Part shown: positions 47,408 through 58,453 of the stretch, in pieces
Position numbering within the stretch: the stretch's first letter is position 1
Layout of the letters: every line of letters begins with the position of its first letter
Assembly (NCBI GenBank): GCA_039545295.1
Contig: BCIK01000014.1
Span: 662,976 to 726,975 of the forward strand
Length of the DNA stretch: 64,000 nucleotides
Source: Udeniomyces pyricola
Taxonomy: Eukaryota > Basidiomycota > Tremellomycetes > Cystofilobasidiales > Mrakiaceae
Reading direction: 5' to 3'
The notes under the pieces: model-generated
The model's input: the letters and a program-made list of their open reading frames with translations, nothing else
What the model was told of the DNA's origin: nothing
Database searches by the model: none
Translations under genes and position numbers: made by a program

Positions 47408-48238
47408 TCAAAATCCCTCCAGCGGATCAATGACACACATCGTGGAGCAAATTGCTGCATGCGTCAGTCTAGATGTCCGCTGTTTCAGGGGATTGTGACA
47501 GGAGCCACAAAACTCGAGGCAGCTACGTACCGACGGAATCCATCATGTGTTGGACCAAGACGTCGACTGGAATTTTTGGCGTCTTGCGATCTTGATCCGT
47601 GGCTTGCTCGAGACGCCGTCGTTTGGCATCGGATGTCTCAAACTTGGGTATCGACTGCGAAGCGAATGCTGGCGTAATAGGCAGTTGGACCCGATGAGCG
47701 AAGGATTCAAAGAGAACCAGTTGGCAAGGTTTGTGCATTAATGAAGAACGGTTTCGGACAAAATCTAGGGCGAGCTGGATGAGAGCGGTGTAATTGGAAG
47801 CGACGGTTCTGTGTCGGTTCATGGTTATATATGAGGGAAGGATGACGATGGATGGTACAATCCCGAGATCAACGTCAGCGGCCAAACGACCCGAATGGGA
47901 GCGACGGGATGGCGGAATGCATACCCTTCCTTGACCAAAGGAGCATCATCTTGGTTGGCGTTAGCAGGTTGAAGGACGTAGGCGAGCGGTTCGTGAAGGA
48001 TGACGAGTGAGGTGTCGCAGTCGAGGGCGAGAACGGGATCAGTCGCTTGTTCGGGAGAGATCGCCATCATCGACAGCAAGACGGCGAGATGAGCAGGAGT
48101 CGGGCAGTATCTATTTCGGAGATGCGCAGAGAGTGAAAGCGTCTCATGACAGTCAGTTGGAAATGTCCCCCCTCGGATAATGGCTCAGTTATGAGAACTG
48201 AAGATTTGTTTGTGGCGGCTAGACTAGGTCGAGTGTTG

Positions 48239-48302
<64 letters not shown>

Positions 48303-48657
48303 GCATGCGGCCGTACTTGATATCAATCCTGTCGAGCTTTCGCAAGGTCGCAGTCTGTCCGCCGAAAGCTGGGGTGGCAGATTTGCCTTGGCTGATGAGG
48401 GCCTGGGTCAGCTTATTCAGTTCGGTGCCAGTCAGGAGGAGAACGCGTCCATTGGGATGGCTGTCAAGGTGGGCAAAGGCGAGATGCAAGGGAGAAGACA
48501 CTGGGAGGGCTTGGGCAGGCTGGAGGATGGCGATGGAATGATGATTGGGCGGGATCAAGGCATGGGTGAGAGCCGGAAGGGGTTTTGAGGGAATGGCGCT
48601 CGGAGGGAGGAGAGATGCCAAGGGTATAGGCATGGAGCATGGAGAATGGTGCTGCAT
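47408..48657 (-). CDS. Unrecognised protein, possibly a RecA/Rad51-paralog fold without a P-loop
   Basis: Exons 48657-48317, 48110-47925, 47808-47531 and 47454-47408 encode 283 residues. The first ATG is used; Met at 48633 is an alternative start. The hydrophobic pattern alternates strands and helices as in RecA-fold proteins: PLHLAFAHLDSHPNGRVLLL, DRIDIKYCPTPAHLAVLLSM, then SLVILHEPLAYVLQP in the place of a Walker B strand, and YTALIQLALDFVRNRS. No Walker A GxxxxGKT is visible. Such degenerate Rad51 paralogs occur in Shu-type and XRCC2-like recombination factors, but this is inference from shape only. The last exon is weak: its frame ends FSTOP-like after VCVIDPLEGF, while another frame stays open to 47224. 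Intron 1 carries a 59-nt A run. Confidence 0.4.
48239..48297 (+). repeat. Poly-A tract (59 nt) in intron
   Basis: An uninterrupted A run on the plus strand (T in the transcript) lies in intron 1 of the RecA-like gene, close to its donor. It is the longest homopolymer in the window. Confidence 0.95.
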
Positions 48658-49059
48658 GCATGGATATGTCTCAAATTAAAGGAGGTCGGAAGAGGCTTGC
48701 AGCTTGCGGCGGGTCGAAGTTGATGGGGGTGATATGATAAGTGAAGGTTAGGACTGATGACGCGTCCGAGTCAAATGGGATTTGATGGATTTAGGTTGAT
48801 TTTTGTTGGTTGGTTTGTATGGATGGATGTATAAACGTAATATGCATCAAGTCTGATATCTATCTATCTAGTATCTGGCTATAGATTACCGGACGCAGCA
48901 TGCATATGGACTCGTTTACTCGACAAGGCGACAGTACGTATGTATACATGTCATATCGACCTTGTATTCTCCATCAACCATCAACCATCCTTCCTTCTCT
49001 AACGCCCCACTGTCACCTCACCATCCTGCTTCACGTCTGACACCCTTATCCCCACTCAC
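48658..49059. promoter_or_regulatory. Divergent promoter region, RecA-like / ATG44
   Basis: The 402 bp hold direct ATCTATCTATCTA repeats near 48858-48872 and ATGGATGGATG near 48818-48830. No coding sequence is seen. Confidence 0.45.
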
Positions 49060-49749
49060 ATGCTCACTACCGTCAGTCATGACCTCCTTCCTCTCCACGC
49101 TTCGCTACCTACCCAGCCTGGCTAATTGCCGACTGAACGCCGCTTCGACTCTGCCCCTTTCTCTCTCCCTTATCATCTAACTTTGATCGACAGCTCATAC
49201 GTCTTGCCATCGAGGCTCTGCTCGTCTCTGTCTCACTCGCTGGCCTTCGCAGAAGCGCCGGAATAACGTGAGCTGTTATCCCTCACGCCGACTCTTTGAT
49301 TCTTCAGCGCTCACCTGACGTCGCTTCTGCTCACACCTTGATCGACCCATCGGGTATGGCCAACATCCCTTTCCTGCCCACTTCCGGTACCGCCTTGCTT
49401 CTTCGCTGTGCCAGACCTGCGGTGAGCTTGATCCCCAAGGAAGCTCGTCCCTTCTTTGTTGGATTCCTTGAGATGGGAGAGTACGGTCGTAAGTTGTTGT
49501 TCTGTACCCGGAAACGATATCCAATTTCCCATCACGCTCTATTGCTCATCAGACCCCGCTACGTTGGTTCCCTTTGCCATCATTCAGTCGACTTTGCTCA
49601 AGTTTTCTTCGGGGTGAGTGTGCCTCTCGATGATCGATCATGACAGTATCCCAGTTGACGTCTGCCTTTTTGTCATGCGTTTGTGTTCCCTTGGCCGCTT
49701 ATAGCGATCCCGATTCTTTGTTCGAGACCTTCCTCAGGGTCCCCGTTAA
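49060..49749 (+). CDS. ATG44: Mitofissin (Atg44), DUF1748 family small mitochondrial fission protein
   Basis: Five exons (49060-49071, 49194-49267, 49415-49485, 49588-49613, 49705-49749) encode only 75 residues, close to the 73 of yeast Atg44. Atg44 lies in the mitochondrial intermembrane space and drives membrane fission needed for mitophagy. The family signature is present: a hydrophobic helix ending SLAGLRRSAGITPAVSLI, then FFVGFLEMGEY, VDFAQVFFG and SRFFVRDLPQG. Splicing is well supported by phase at every junction. The first exon is just ATG plus three codons (MLTT) before GTCAGT. Intron 1 ends CTAAC...CGACAG. The start is the least certain part, but no other GT lies near enough upstream of exon 2 in frame. 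The gene ends 145 bp from the NUP85 stop. Confidence 0.85.
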
Positions 49750-49893
49750 ACATGCTCTGGGATCGCCCCCAGTGCTTGACCGTCTTTCTTCTTGATTTCT
49801 TTTTCCTCTTCACGACGCCTCTTGATGACCATGACTTTTCTAGCATACCGATGTCTTGTCTGTCTCGACGCTCGATCAAGACTAAGAACACAT

Positions 49894-52800
49894 TCATCCC
49901 AACACTTCCCTAGCAAGATATCGCGCCAGGGCCAAACGAACCACATCGAGTCCCTTCAACGCAGCCGCGTATCCCTCCCTCTCCTGATCTGATTCCACCC
50001 CCGTATTCGCGGCGAGACCGTTAGCCTTGGTACGTGCTTTCGATCGAGCAGCCGAGCCGCGAGCCGATTGCAGTCGCACGAGATACGAGAGATAGTCGGC
50101 TGGGGAATGTGATGAGGCAGAGACAACCTCCTCAACGTGTCGCAGAAGCTCATACGCATCCTGAGATGGGAAGAGAATCTCTGAGTCTGAAGGATCGAAT
50201 GAACCCAGGACGAAAAGCAACACGACGCGTGCTGATGGGTTAGCTGATGTAGCAAAAGGGGCGGGCCCCAGGACGGCATGACTGTTGACACTCACCTTCG
50301 AGCAAAGGTATCGAGTCCAAAAGCAGGACGGCCCAGAATCCTACGGGGGCAAGACCATTGACGAGCATCCTGACCAACAAATCTGCGGCCTTGCGACGGT
50401 CACCAGACTCATAGGCCTCGAGGAAGTCTCGATATGTCGGCAAGAAGCTCAACCGACTGGCAAGGACGGGGAACGTGATGTTGCGACCTAGGATTTTGCT
50501 TTCTCCAACGTCACCCGTGCCCAAGTGGGCCAGATGTGGAGGGCCGGGAATGAAATGTGGAGAATCAGGCGAGAAGAGGGAAGGAGGGATGCTATTCACG
50601 TGGTCAATGAACTCGGCCGGCCCTGCCCGGAGAGACCATTGGACGAGGGGAGAAAAGAAGAAAAAGAAGAAGAAGAAGAAGAAAACGGTCAACGAATCAG
50701 CAGAGTTGGTGTATACAAGAAAGAGCACGATCGAGTGCTGCGGGGGCAAAATGAGCTAACCTTTTCGAACATATTCGTCAAGGACCTTGTCTGCGATAAC
50801 ACCCAGACGACGACCGTCGCCAGCTCGGACGCTGTACACAACGGCGAGGCCAAACTTGTTGGTGCGAATGTATCGCTCGGCAACAACCTGAGAGACAGAA
50901 ACCGTTGGTTTCAGAGGAACCGCATCAGTCAAACCAAGGTCAAGTGATCGTGAGGATTACTACGTGATGACCCACTCGTGCTAGTTGCCGAGATTCTTCC
51001 TCGAGAGAAAAGTAGGCGAGACTTTTTTTGAAGATGCCATCGGTGAGGATACATGTCAGTCCGGGTGTGAAAGATACAGCATAAAAATAGAGGCTCAAGA
51101 GACATGGTGTTCTGGCCATTCGACTCACTACTTGAATACTTCTTCCACTTTGGCCTCGTCAATAGCGTCGTCACTCTCTGAGGCATCCTCCACGGCATCT
51201 AACCCAATCCTTGACAGCAGCACAGCAATCCTTCCCTTGCCTTCCTCGCCACACCCGGCAAGGTACTCGCACACCATCATCCAGAGTGATGGATCAGTCT
51301 GGAGATGCTCAGCGTACTCAATCAAAAAGTGCGTCCGGAGGGAACGAGGATGTTCAGGGAGAGGAGCTTCGACCAGACCGAGCTTATCGAGGAGGTCAGT
51401 CAGGTGGGTGACGAGCCAGACGGAGAAGCTGTTGCAGAGGGTGATGGTACGGGTGATGTTGCCTTGAAGAAGGGCCACCTCGATTTGTTCCTCGGGTAGA
51501 TTCGCATCGACAGGCAGTGATTCAAGCAGACGAGCAACAGTCTCGGGGATGTCATCCCGAGTTGAGCTCGGTCGGATCCAGAGTCCCCAAGCACCCAGTG
51601 CTTCCTTCCAGTCGACGCTCTCCTCCACGATTCGGTGTTCTTTTCCTTCGAGGACTTCGACGAGGGATTGAACGTCCGTCTCAAGTTGAGCACCTTCTTC
51701 CTCCTGAACTTCCCAGTCTCCTTCTGATCCCCAGTCTGGAGTCGCAAGGGGACGAAGAGCGGTTGCAAGCTGCGATCGCCAGGCGGAATGAGCGTTGAGG
51801 AACGCCCGGTCGGTCGCGTAAGTGGGAGAGGAGGAGCGTGGGTATGCGTCAACGAGGGATGCCAGTCGAGGAGCGAGTTTGGAGAGGATGGGTGACGGAT
51901 GAGACGAGAGAGTGAGAATGAGTTGAGAAGCAGAGACGAGGAAGCCTCGGAGGAGAGATCTGCAAGAACCAAACCCCCATGGAAACGCCGAAACCGTCAG
52001 CTTCTACAGGGCGGAGCCATGTTCGGCTCAAGACGCTCGCGAGGATTCACCACGAACCTGATGAGGTAGGTCCAGAATTCTTCGTGCTCCCAAGGCTTTC
52101 TGCTGGCAAGAATCTCCTCTCCTTCTTCGGTCGTCGGTCCAACGTCGGCTCGGTTGACCCAGTCTAAGAGTTCCTCGGCTACGGGACCCTCTCCCCTGCC
52201 GTCCTCGGGCATGTACAAAATCTGAGCAAGGTGGACGATTTGGGCGATGAACGACCAGTTTTCGATCTCTGGCGATGATAGTTCCGAGTCGGAAGGATCC
52301 GCGATGAGAAAGTGCTCGCGGATGGCGCGGACGTAGAGTCCAGCGAGTCGCGAGTAGAAGTTGACCTCGACGGGTGTCGGCACGTTGGAGCTGTCGGGTA
52401 TCGACGTTTGATCAGCACGTGGCCTCCTCTGAGAACCTTCTATTATGAATGACTATCACACAAACGGCCAGAAAACTCACTTGGCTTGTCGAGAACTCGG
52501 AGATTGACCAGCGTTAGTCTCGGACGCGAACCGCTGTAGGGAGACAAAGAGCGTGTACGCTTTGGAATAGAACTGCCAGGAGGCCATGGATGTGTTGATA
52601 AGTATGTCAGTATCCTCTTTGGTTTGATCCGGTCGAAAGACGTATGGGCTAATGGATTCACCGGAACGAGGTGAGGCGCGACGGTGTCCCAGCGACAGAA
52701 GAAGACGGCGCGTTCAGCATGGTAGACGCCGGTCGTCTGTTGTGGTTTCAAGGGGTCCGAACTAGGCTGTTGGGTGGCGTGGATGGAACATAGAGGTTGG

Positions 52801-53004
52801 ATGAGCGATTGTTACGGGATAGAAGGGCATGGAAGTGATGGGTGGTGAAGATGACATGGACAGAGAATATACCTTTGGCGAGACGAAGACGGCGAGTTCG
52901 TTGTGGATGCCCTTGAGATTCGCGTTGAGGGTCCTGCCGGAGCGCTGCCATTCGTCGAGCTTGGCTGGGGGGATGGGAGCGGGATCCAGATGGAGACAGG
53001 CCAT
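49894..53004 (-). CDS. NUP85: Nucleoporin NUP85 (Nup107-160/Nup84 complex)
   Basis: Nine exons (53004-52873, 52766-52662, 52572-52481, 52390-52058, 51959-51129, 51021-50964, 50887-50761, 50622-50296, 50186-49894) encode 765 residues. Nup85 is a helical (ACE1) member of the Y-shaped outer-ring complex of the nuclear pore, where it binds Seh1. Support comes from the N-terminal blade-like part (LKGIHNELAVFVSPK, AVFFCRWDTVAPHLVP), FYSKAYTLFVSLQRF, and long helical parts such as LLQGNITRTITLC, HFLIEYAEHLQTDPSLWMMV, AERYIRTNKFGLAVVYSV, and PTYRDFLEAYESGDRRKAAD. Exon 2 ends at a GTGAAT donor because skipping the next frame gives the much more protein-like FYSKAYT exon. The intron 51128-51022 ends in AAAAAAAG and is the weakest junction. 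Confidence 0.9.
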
Positions 53005-53126
53005 GGAGCTGAGAGAAAGGGTCGAGTGAGAGGGTTGACTGAACGGGTGATACGGGTTGGATGATGAAAGTATCGAAAGAGTATAAGGTAAGAACGAAAC
53101 CGAGTTCTGCGGGAATCATCCATAAG

Positions 53127-53157
<31 letters not shown>

Positions 53158-53347
53158 TTACATTTACATTTACATTTACATATACACATACATATACATA
53201 ACATATCACACAGAGAGTGCGCGAGAGAGACAGCGCGCATTCACGTCGACCGCATATATCCAACTCTTACTTTCCCTACTCCATCACCCCGCCGCTATCA
53301 CTCCCATCCACCCAACCCACCCCATCCTCAACTCCCTCGTCAACATC
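53005..53347. promoter_or_regulatory. Divergent promoter region, NUP85 / RBM8A
   Basis: The 343 bp are dominated by a TACATA/TACATT microsatellite at 53127-53202, followed by pyrimidine-rich leader sequence before the RBM8A start. Confidence 0.5.
53127..53202. repeat. (TACATA/TACATT)n microsatellite
   Basis: About twelve 6-bp units with alternating TACATA and TACATT types lie between two divergent start codons, so length changes would alter promoter spacing. Confidence 0.9.
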
Positions 53348-54720
53348 ATGGCTGACACTATGGACCTTGACAACGGTCCGCTCATTCTCAATTCCTCAAA
53401 ACCCCCAATAGCACATCCTCACTCTCCACGCTTGTCGTCTCATCATTCACTCCGCCTCTCTTCTCCTCTCTCGCTCGCCTCTTCTTCCCTACACTCCGCA
53501 TCACTCTCGCTCCAATAGACCTCAAGAAGCACGGCCGAGGCTTTGGAAACCAGAATGGTTCGTTACTATATCAATTCTTAGCCTTGCTCTCATCGAGCCA
53601 GCCCCTGCATCGTTTCATCAAGAGGTCGCGTCGCATCACTGATGGTCCGTCCTGCTTACTTGCTTGCCCAACGTGTCCTCTTCCAGGTGATGACGACCTC
53701 TTGGCCAACAACGGTTCGCTCTTTGCCGGCGCTGGGAGCATCAGCGAGGAATCCAAGGCTTCTACCGCTCTCAAGTGTGCGTTGGTCGTCTCGTCGTTTG
53801 CTTCATCTTGACCGTCTAATCCATGCTAGCGCGTCTCGCGTCTCGAGAACGAGCCCTTGTAGACGACGGACAGGCAATCACGTGCATGACTGGCGATCAG
53901 GTGCTAACGGATCCCAAAACTGCTTGTGCTTTGAACGCTGACCACCATACCTCATACAGCCATCGAAGGATACATCGTCATCATCGCCGGCGTTCACGAG
54001 GAAGCGACCGAGGAGGACGTGCAGGACAAGTTTGCCGACTTTGGAGAGATCAAGAACCTGCATCTCAACCTAGACCGAAGGACGGGTTACGTCAAGGTGA
54101 GATACAACTGCATACTATTTCATGTTCAAAGAGCAGGTTTGGAGCGCGATCGAGGTGTTCGGGATCGTAAGCTGCAAGAAAATACGCGTCCAAGTCGCCG
54201 CGTCGCACCGCTACTTCGCGTGTCGGTTCAAGGAGCCTAATTTCTAAACGTTTGGCCGGCTGACTGACTGGTTGGCTGACGACGCGATTTGGCGATCTTA
54301 ATAGGGTTACGCTCTCGTCGAGTACGCGACGTACGAGGAGGCTTTGGCTGCTATCAACGGAGCGACTGGCACGACTCTTTTGGACGAAGAGATTGAGTGG
54401 TGCGTTGCTGCTTCCGCTTTCTTTCTGCATGTACCTAACGAAGTTGCCCAAGCTGTTGCGTGGGGTCCCTTCAGCTACTGCATTATCCGAATGTACTAGT
54501 CGCTGATTGGCGTTGCCTTTTTTTTTTTTTTTTTTTTTTTATCTCATCGGGGTTTTTTTCCCTCGATTTGATTGGCTTGTTCCTGCTGGCTCCTCACACG
54601 CCGTGTTCGATTGGTACATGTAGCGATTTTGCTTTCGTCAAGCCGCCTGCTTCGGTCGGTGGGGCTCGAAACGGCGGGCGTGGTGAGAGGAGGAGGTCGG
54701 TCAGTCCCTCGAGGGATTGA
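53348..54720 (+). CDS. RBM8A: RNA-binding protein 8A (Y14/Tsunagi), exon junction complex core
   Basis: Six exons (53348-53375, 53519-53557, 53687-53776, 53960-54096, 54305-54399, 54624-54720) encode 161 residues. Y14 pairs with Mago and clamps eIF4A3 on spliced mRNA upstream of exon junctions. The RRM is typical: [57 protein letters not shown] and CDFAFVKPP. The N-terminus is acidic (DDDLLANNG) and the C-terminus is Arg/Gly/Ser-rich ([13 protein letters not shown]), both as expected. Its presence implies a working exon junction complex, which fits the many introns. It diverges from NUP85. Confidence 0.97.
54518..54540 (+). repeat. Poly-T tract (23 nt) in intron
   Basis: The run lies in the last intron of RBM8A. 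Confidence 0.9.
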
Positions 54721-55127
54721 GCTGGTCTGAGACTGTAGAGAAATCAGGATGAAATGATTGTACTTGTTTTGGTTGTGAACCGCGGATTATATGAGTGAGC
54801 GTACTGTCGATGGCAGACGATGTGATGACGGCACGAGTTATGAGACTGGTGTGGATGAGTCGATATGGATATATGGATGTGTGATTGTATGGATGAGTAC
54901 ATATGAAGTATATTGTTCGTGTGTTGATACAGTATGGATATATATATATATATATATACATGACGCTGAACTTGCTGCTGGACCTGCTTGCCCCCTTCAT
55001 GCTGCAGCAGGCTGGCTTGGCTGACTGACTATCGCCCGATGGCGGATGATGATGATGAGACGACGACGACCATCTATCTCTTAATCCTCTCACCCTTTGC
55101 CTCTTGCCATCGCTCTTCGTCTTCACC
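54721..55127. other. Intergenic region RBM8A to OST2
   Basis: These 407 bp lie between two plus-strand genes. A (TA)n run lies at 54938-54958 and GATGATGATGA-type repeats near 55044. No gene is seen. Confidence 0.5.
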
Positions 55128-56106
55128 ATGGCCCCTTCTACGTAAGCCATCTCGACCTGTTATCGGTATCTGTTTTGTTGACTGCCTTCCGCTCATGCCA
55201 TGTCTTGTTGCGTTCTTTGGGATATCCTCCTTCCTATCCGCGCGCAGAACAACCTCGCAACTTCGAGCCAAAGTCGCAGCAGCATCTCCTGCCAACAACG
55301 CTACTGCCTCTTCCCCGTCCCTCTCATCCTCGCTCGACACCCTCATCCACTCTTACAAGACCACTACTCCATCCAAGATTAAACTCATCGACTGCTTTCT
55401 CCTGTTCCTGCTCTGCTCGGGCGTCGTCCAGTTTGCCTATTGCGCTTTCATCACGTCCTTTCCCTACAACGCCTTTCTCGGAGGGTAAGTCATTCAGTCA
55501 TCCCGTTCAACTGGCTCAACTCCAGTCCTGTTGTCTAAGGATAACAGCTTCTACCTTACCATCAACGCCATGATATTAAAAAAAAAAAAAAAAAACACAC
55601 GAGTTCAAAACAGAGACGGTGGCTGGCAAGATGGCTTCTACCGACCTCGCTCCTTCATCCGCAGGTGGCATCTGACTCACCCATGGCTTGGTCGTTTCTC
55701 TTTCTTCTTCATTCCCTTCCTTTTCCTCATTGGTTTATGATGTTCCTTCAGGTTTGCGGCAGCTGCTGGGCAGTTTGTTCTTCTCGCCGGTCTGCGAGCT
55801 CAAGTCGCGCCTTCCCTGACGGCTTCCCCAGCGGGCATCAAATCGACACCTTCCAGTTCAGCCGGAGAGGGCAAGGAGTTTCCTCAAGTCTCCCAAGAGA
55901 GGTGCGTCGCATTCTCTACACTGTGTACTAGGGGGGAGGGGGGATCATGCTTGTCTGACGATATCCATCAGAAGATTGTCCCCGGACGATCATCTATCCA
56001 AGACTGACGCACAATCAACTTCATTCCTGGTTTGTTCAGAGCTTTCGCCGACTTTTGCTTCGCCAGCGTTATCTTGCACTTCTTCGTCTACAATTTCCTG
56101 GGATAG
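55128..56106 (+). CDS. OST2: Oligosaccharyltransferase subunit OST2/DAD1
   Basis: Four exons (55128-55141, 55248-55484, 55752-55901, 56040-56106) encode 155 residues. Ost2/DAD1 is a small ER-membrane subunit of the complex that transfers the oligosaccharide to Asn. The signature segments are IHSYKTTTPSKIKLIDCFLL, VVQFAYCAFITSFPYNAFLG and, at the end, RAFADFCFASVILHFFVYNF LG (three membrane spans). The loop after VLLAGLRAQV holds a Ser/Pro-rich stretch of about 30 residues (SLTASPAGIK...GKEFPQVSQ), longer than in mammalian DAD1 (113 residues). The first exon is 14 nt. It functions in the same pathway as GTB1 in this window, but they are 47 kb apart. Confidence 0.95.
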
Positions 56107-56335
56107 ATGCGATTAGATGTCTGTGTCAAGATCTATTATTCAAAAGTCTTACAAGCGTCATGAGCGACGATTAAGAACGAACGAGACTGAAGAGTCCAAT
56201 AGGAGCTGATCTACCATCCGGTCATGTATCAATGATTGAGACATCAACTTTTATCGCTATACAAGGTCACTCTTATTTTCTCAAGACTCAATCATTCCGG
56301 AGGGAAGCGTCATGTCATCAAGAACAAAGACAAAT

Positions 56336-57400
56336 TTACTCCTGGGCGGCGGGGAACTCGAAGTGGACATCCTTGCCGGTCAATCGTCGGTAGACGGACG
56401 AGAAGGAGTCAAGCTTGTACTCGAGGAGGTTGGAGTCCTTGGGGTCAAGGAAGCTAAAGGGAAAACAACGCAACGACAGAACCGAACAAGGGTCAGGCTT
56501 TGATGACATCGACTAGATAAACGCATCGACCTATTCGTTGAATGAACGTACACTCGGGTGAGCTTGGAGCCGTCAGTGGCAACTCGGGTCCTCTTGCCGG
56601 TGATCTCGGAAGGGTAGACGAGGTCCTCGAGGATCTTCTCGTGGATGACGGTCAAGGTCCTGGATCGGGGTCGCATCTGCTTGACTCGCGAGTGTCGAGT
56701 GGGCTGTCGGAGCATTCGTCGCTGAGCAAGGAAGACGACGTGCTGAAGAAGCGGAATGGTCAAGAGACATGTCACGAATGGATCAGTTTTCCGCGTTGGA
56801 CTCGTCCGGATCAACAAGGCGAGAGAAGTAGATCATAGACTCATTGTACTCACTCGGTCGGAGAACTTCTTCTCGAGCTCTCGGGTGAGCCTAAATGAAT
56901 GAAATGGACATTGACAAGAAAAGGCTTAGCGGGCATTCCAACAGGCAAGATACCTTGCATCGCTTGCGTCCAAAATCAACGCCAGCCAAGCGAGCCGTGG
57001 TTGTTGAAGGGTGTCCCGTTAAACGATCGGTCGGGAGAGCGGGAACCAGTCGAGAGGTGCGTCATGCCGACCGTCGAGGGGAGGAAGCCAAAGGTGCCCA
57101 GGGCTGACTGGGAACCAGGTCGCTTGACTGAGCGAGAGGGAGGGTAAACTTGTCTCACCTCTGCTGGACCTTGTGGAAAGCCTTGAGCTGAGGAACGGGG
57201 ACGAAGATGATGACGGCCTTCTTGCCACCCTTAACGTCGACCTCCTTGGCAGCCGAGATCTGGAGAACTCGGAGCTCGGACTTGAGCTCGGGAACGGAGT
57301 TCTCGAGGTCAAGGATGGCCTGGGCGACCTGCTGCTCGATCTCGTCGGGAGCGGTGGAAGGAGCGTTGGCAGTCCTCTGGATCTTGGTAGTGAAAGACAT
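56336..57400 (-). CDS. RPS7: 40S ribosomal protein eS7 (Rps7)
   Basis: Four exons (57400-57159, 56890-56854, 56742-56552, 56453-56336) encode 195 residues, the usual length. eS7 is a structural small-subunit protein. Diagnostic segments are [94 protein letters not shown] and [14 protein letters not shown]. Junction phases all restore conserved residues. It converges with OST2, leaving 229 bp between stops. Confidence 0.98.
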
Positions 57401-58453
57401 GACGGCAACCGAAGGACTGTTGAGATGACAGCGGTATGATTGGTGATGGGTTCAACGGTTGAGAGGAGGGGTGGGCGGGGGAGGAGGGGAAGAGAAAGGC
57501 GTAGAGCGAGTTTTCATGGTTGGGACGAGACGAGAGACAGAGGGTGGGGGAGAAAAGCGCAACAAGAGAGCCCGGGATGAATGAGGAGAACAGGGTCAAG
57601 GGCGAGCAGCAAGATACACGAGGATGACAAGACGGGGACAATGGTCAGCATGTGGACATAAGAACGGGTTCGGTCTGGCGTATGAGCACATGGCAGGATG
57701 ATATGGAGGGGGACGAGAGAGACGGCGCGACATACGTTCTTGACGAGTCGAAGGAGGGGGAGCAACAACCAGCAAGGACGGCAAAAAGATTCAACCCAAC
57801 CCACGCCCTCGCCCATCGGTCGCGCTGGCGGCTGGCGGCTGGCGGCTGGCGGGCTTGGATTGGAATCTGACATTCGCGCTGCCTAACCATCAAGTTGTAT
57901 TCCTGTCATGTCCATGTACGGCTGCCGGCATCAATACCGATTCACTGCAAGCGTATGTACGCATATATGCATAAAATTATCCCATCAGCACTTCACACCC
58001 TTCACAACATCCACGTCAAATCGCCTGATCGACGTCCGATCACTGACCGCGCCAGCTAGAGTGGCGCGTACACCGTGACACATGGCCCACAAGCGTTACA
58101 TCCATCGATCGACACACACAACTCGACCGCGTCATGATCGATTATTACACGATGGGACCGATCCGATTCGTGCACCCCTTCGCATCCGCTTTCTTCAAAC
58201 GCACCACCACTCTCATCCTATCAACACTCAGCCCATCTCATCAACCCTGTCGCGCTTCTTTTCTCGTCGATCTCTGACTGTGAGCCATGTCAATGAATGA
58301 TATAGAGATCACTTCGGAGCATGCTCTTCCATCATCGGCCTCGTGCGAAAGACATGCATACCATGATCTCACCCGCCGATCTGCCAGTCGATCCCATCCG
58401 CTCATCATCCGTTGCTGCCCTATTGTGTCTATCGTCCATCTCTCCAGTCCATC
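57401..58453. promoter_or_regulatory. Divergent intergenic region, RPS7 / small conserved-looking gene
   Basis: These 1,053 bp lie between divergent starts. On the RPS7 side the transcribed strand is pyrimidine-rich up to about 57600, as expected for a ribosomal-protein leader. A TGGCGGC triple repeat lies at 57830-57851. No gene is supported. Confidence 0.45.

Noticed and set aside
47224..47460. 78-codon minus-strand frame after the RecA-like gene
   Set aside because: Joining it needs a weak GTCGGT donor; the stronger GTACGT/CATGCAG pair leads to an early stop. Kept only as an alternative C-terminus.
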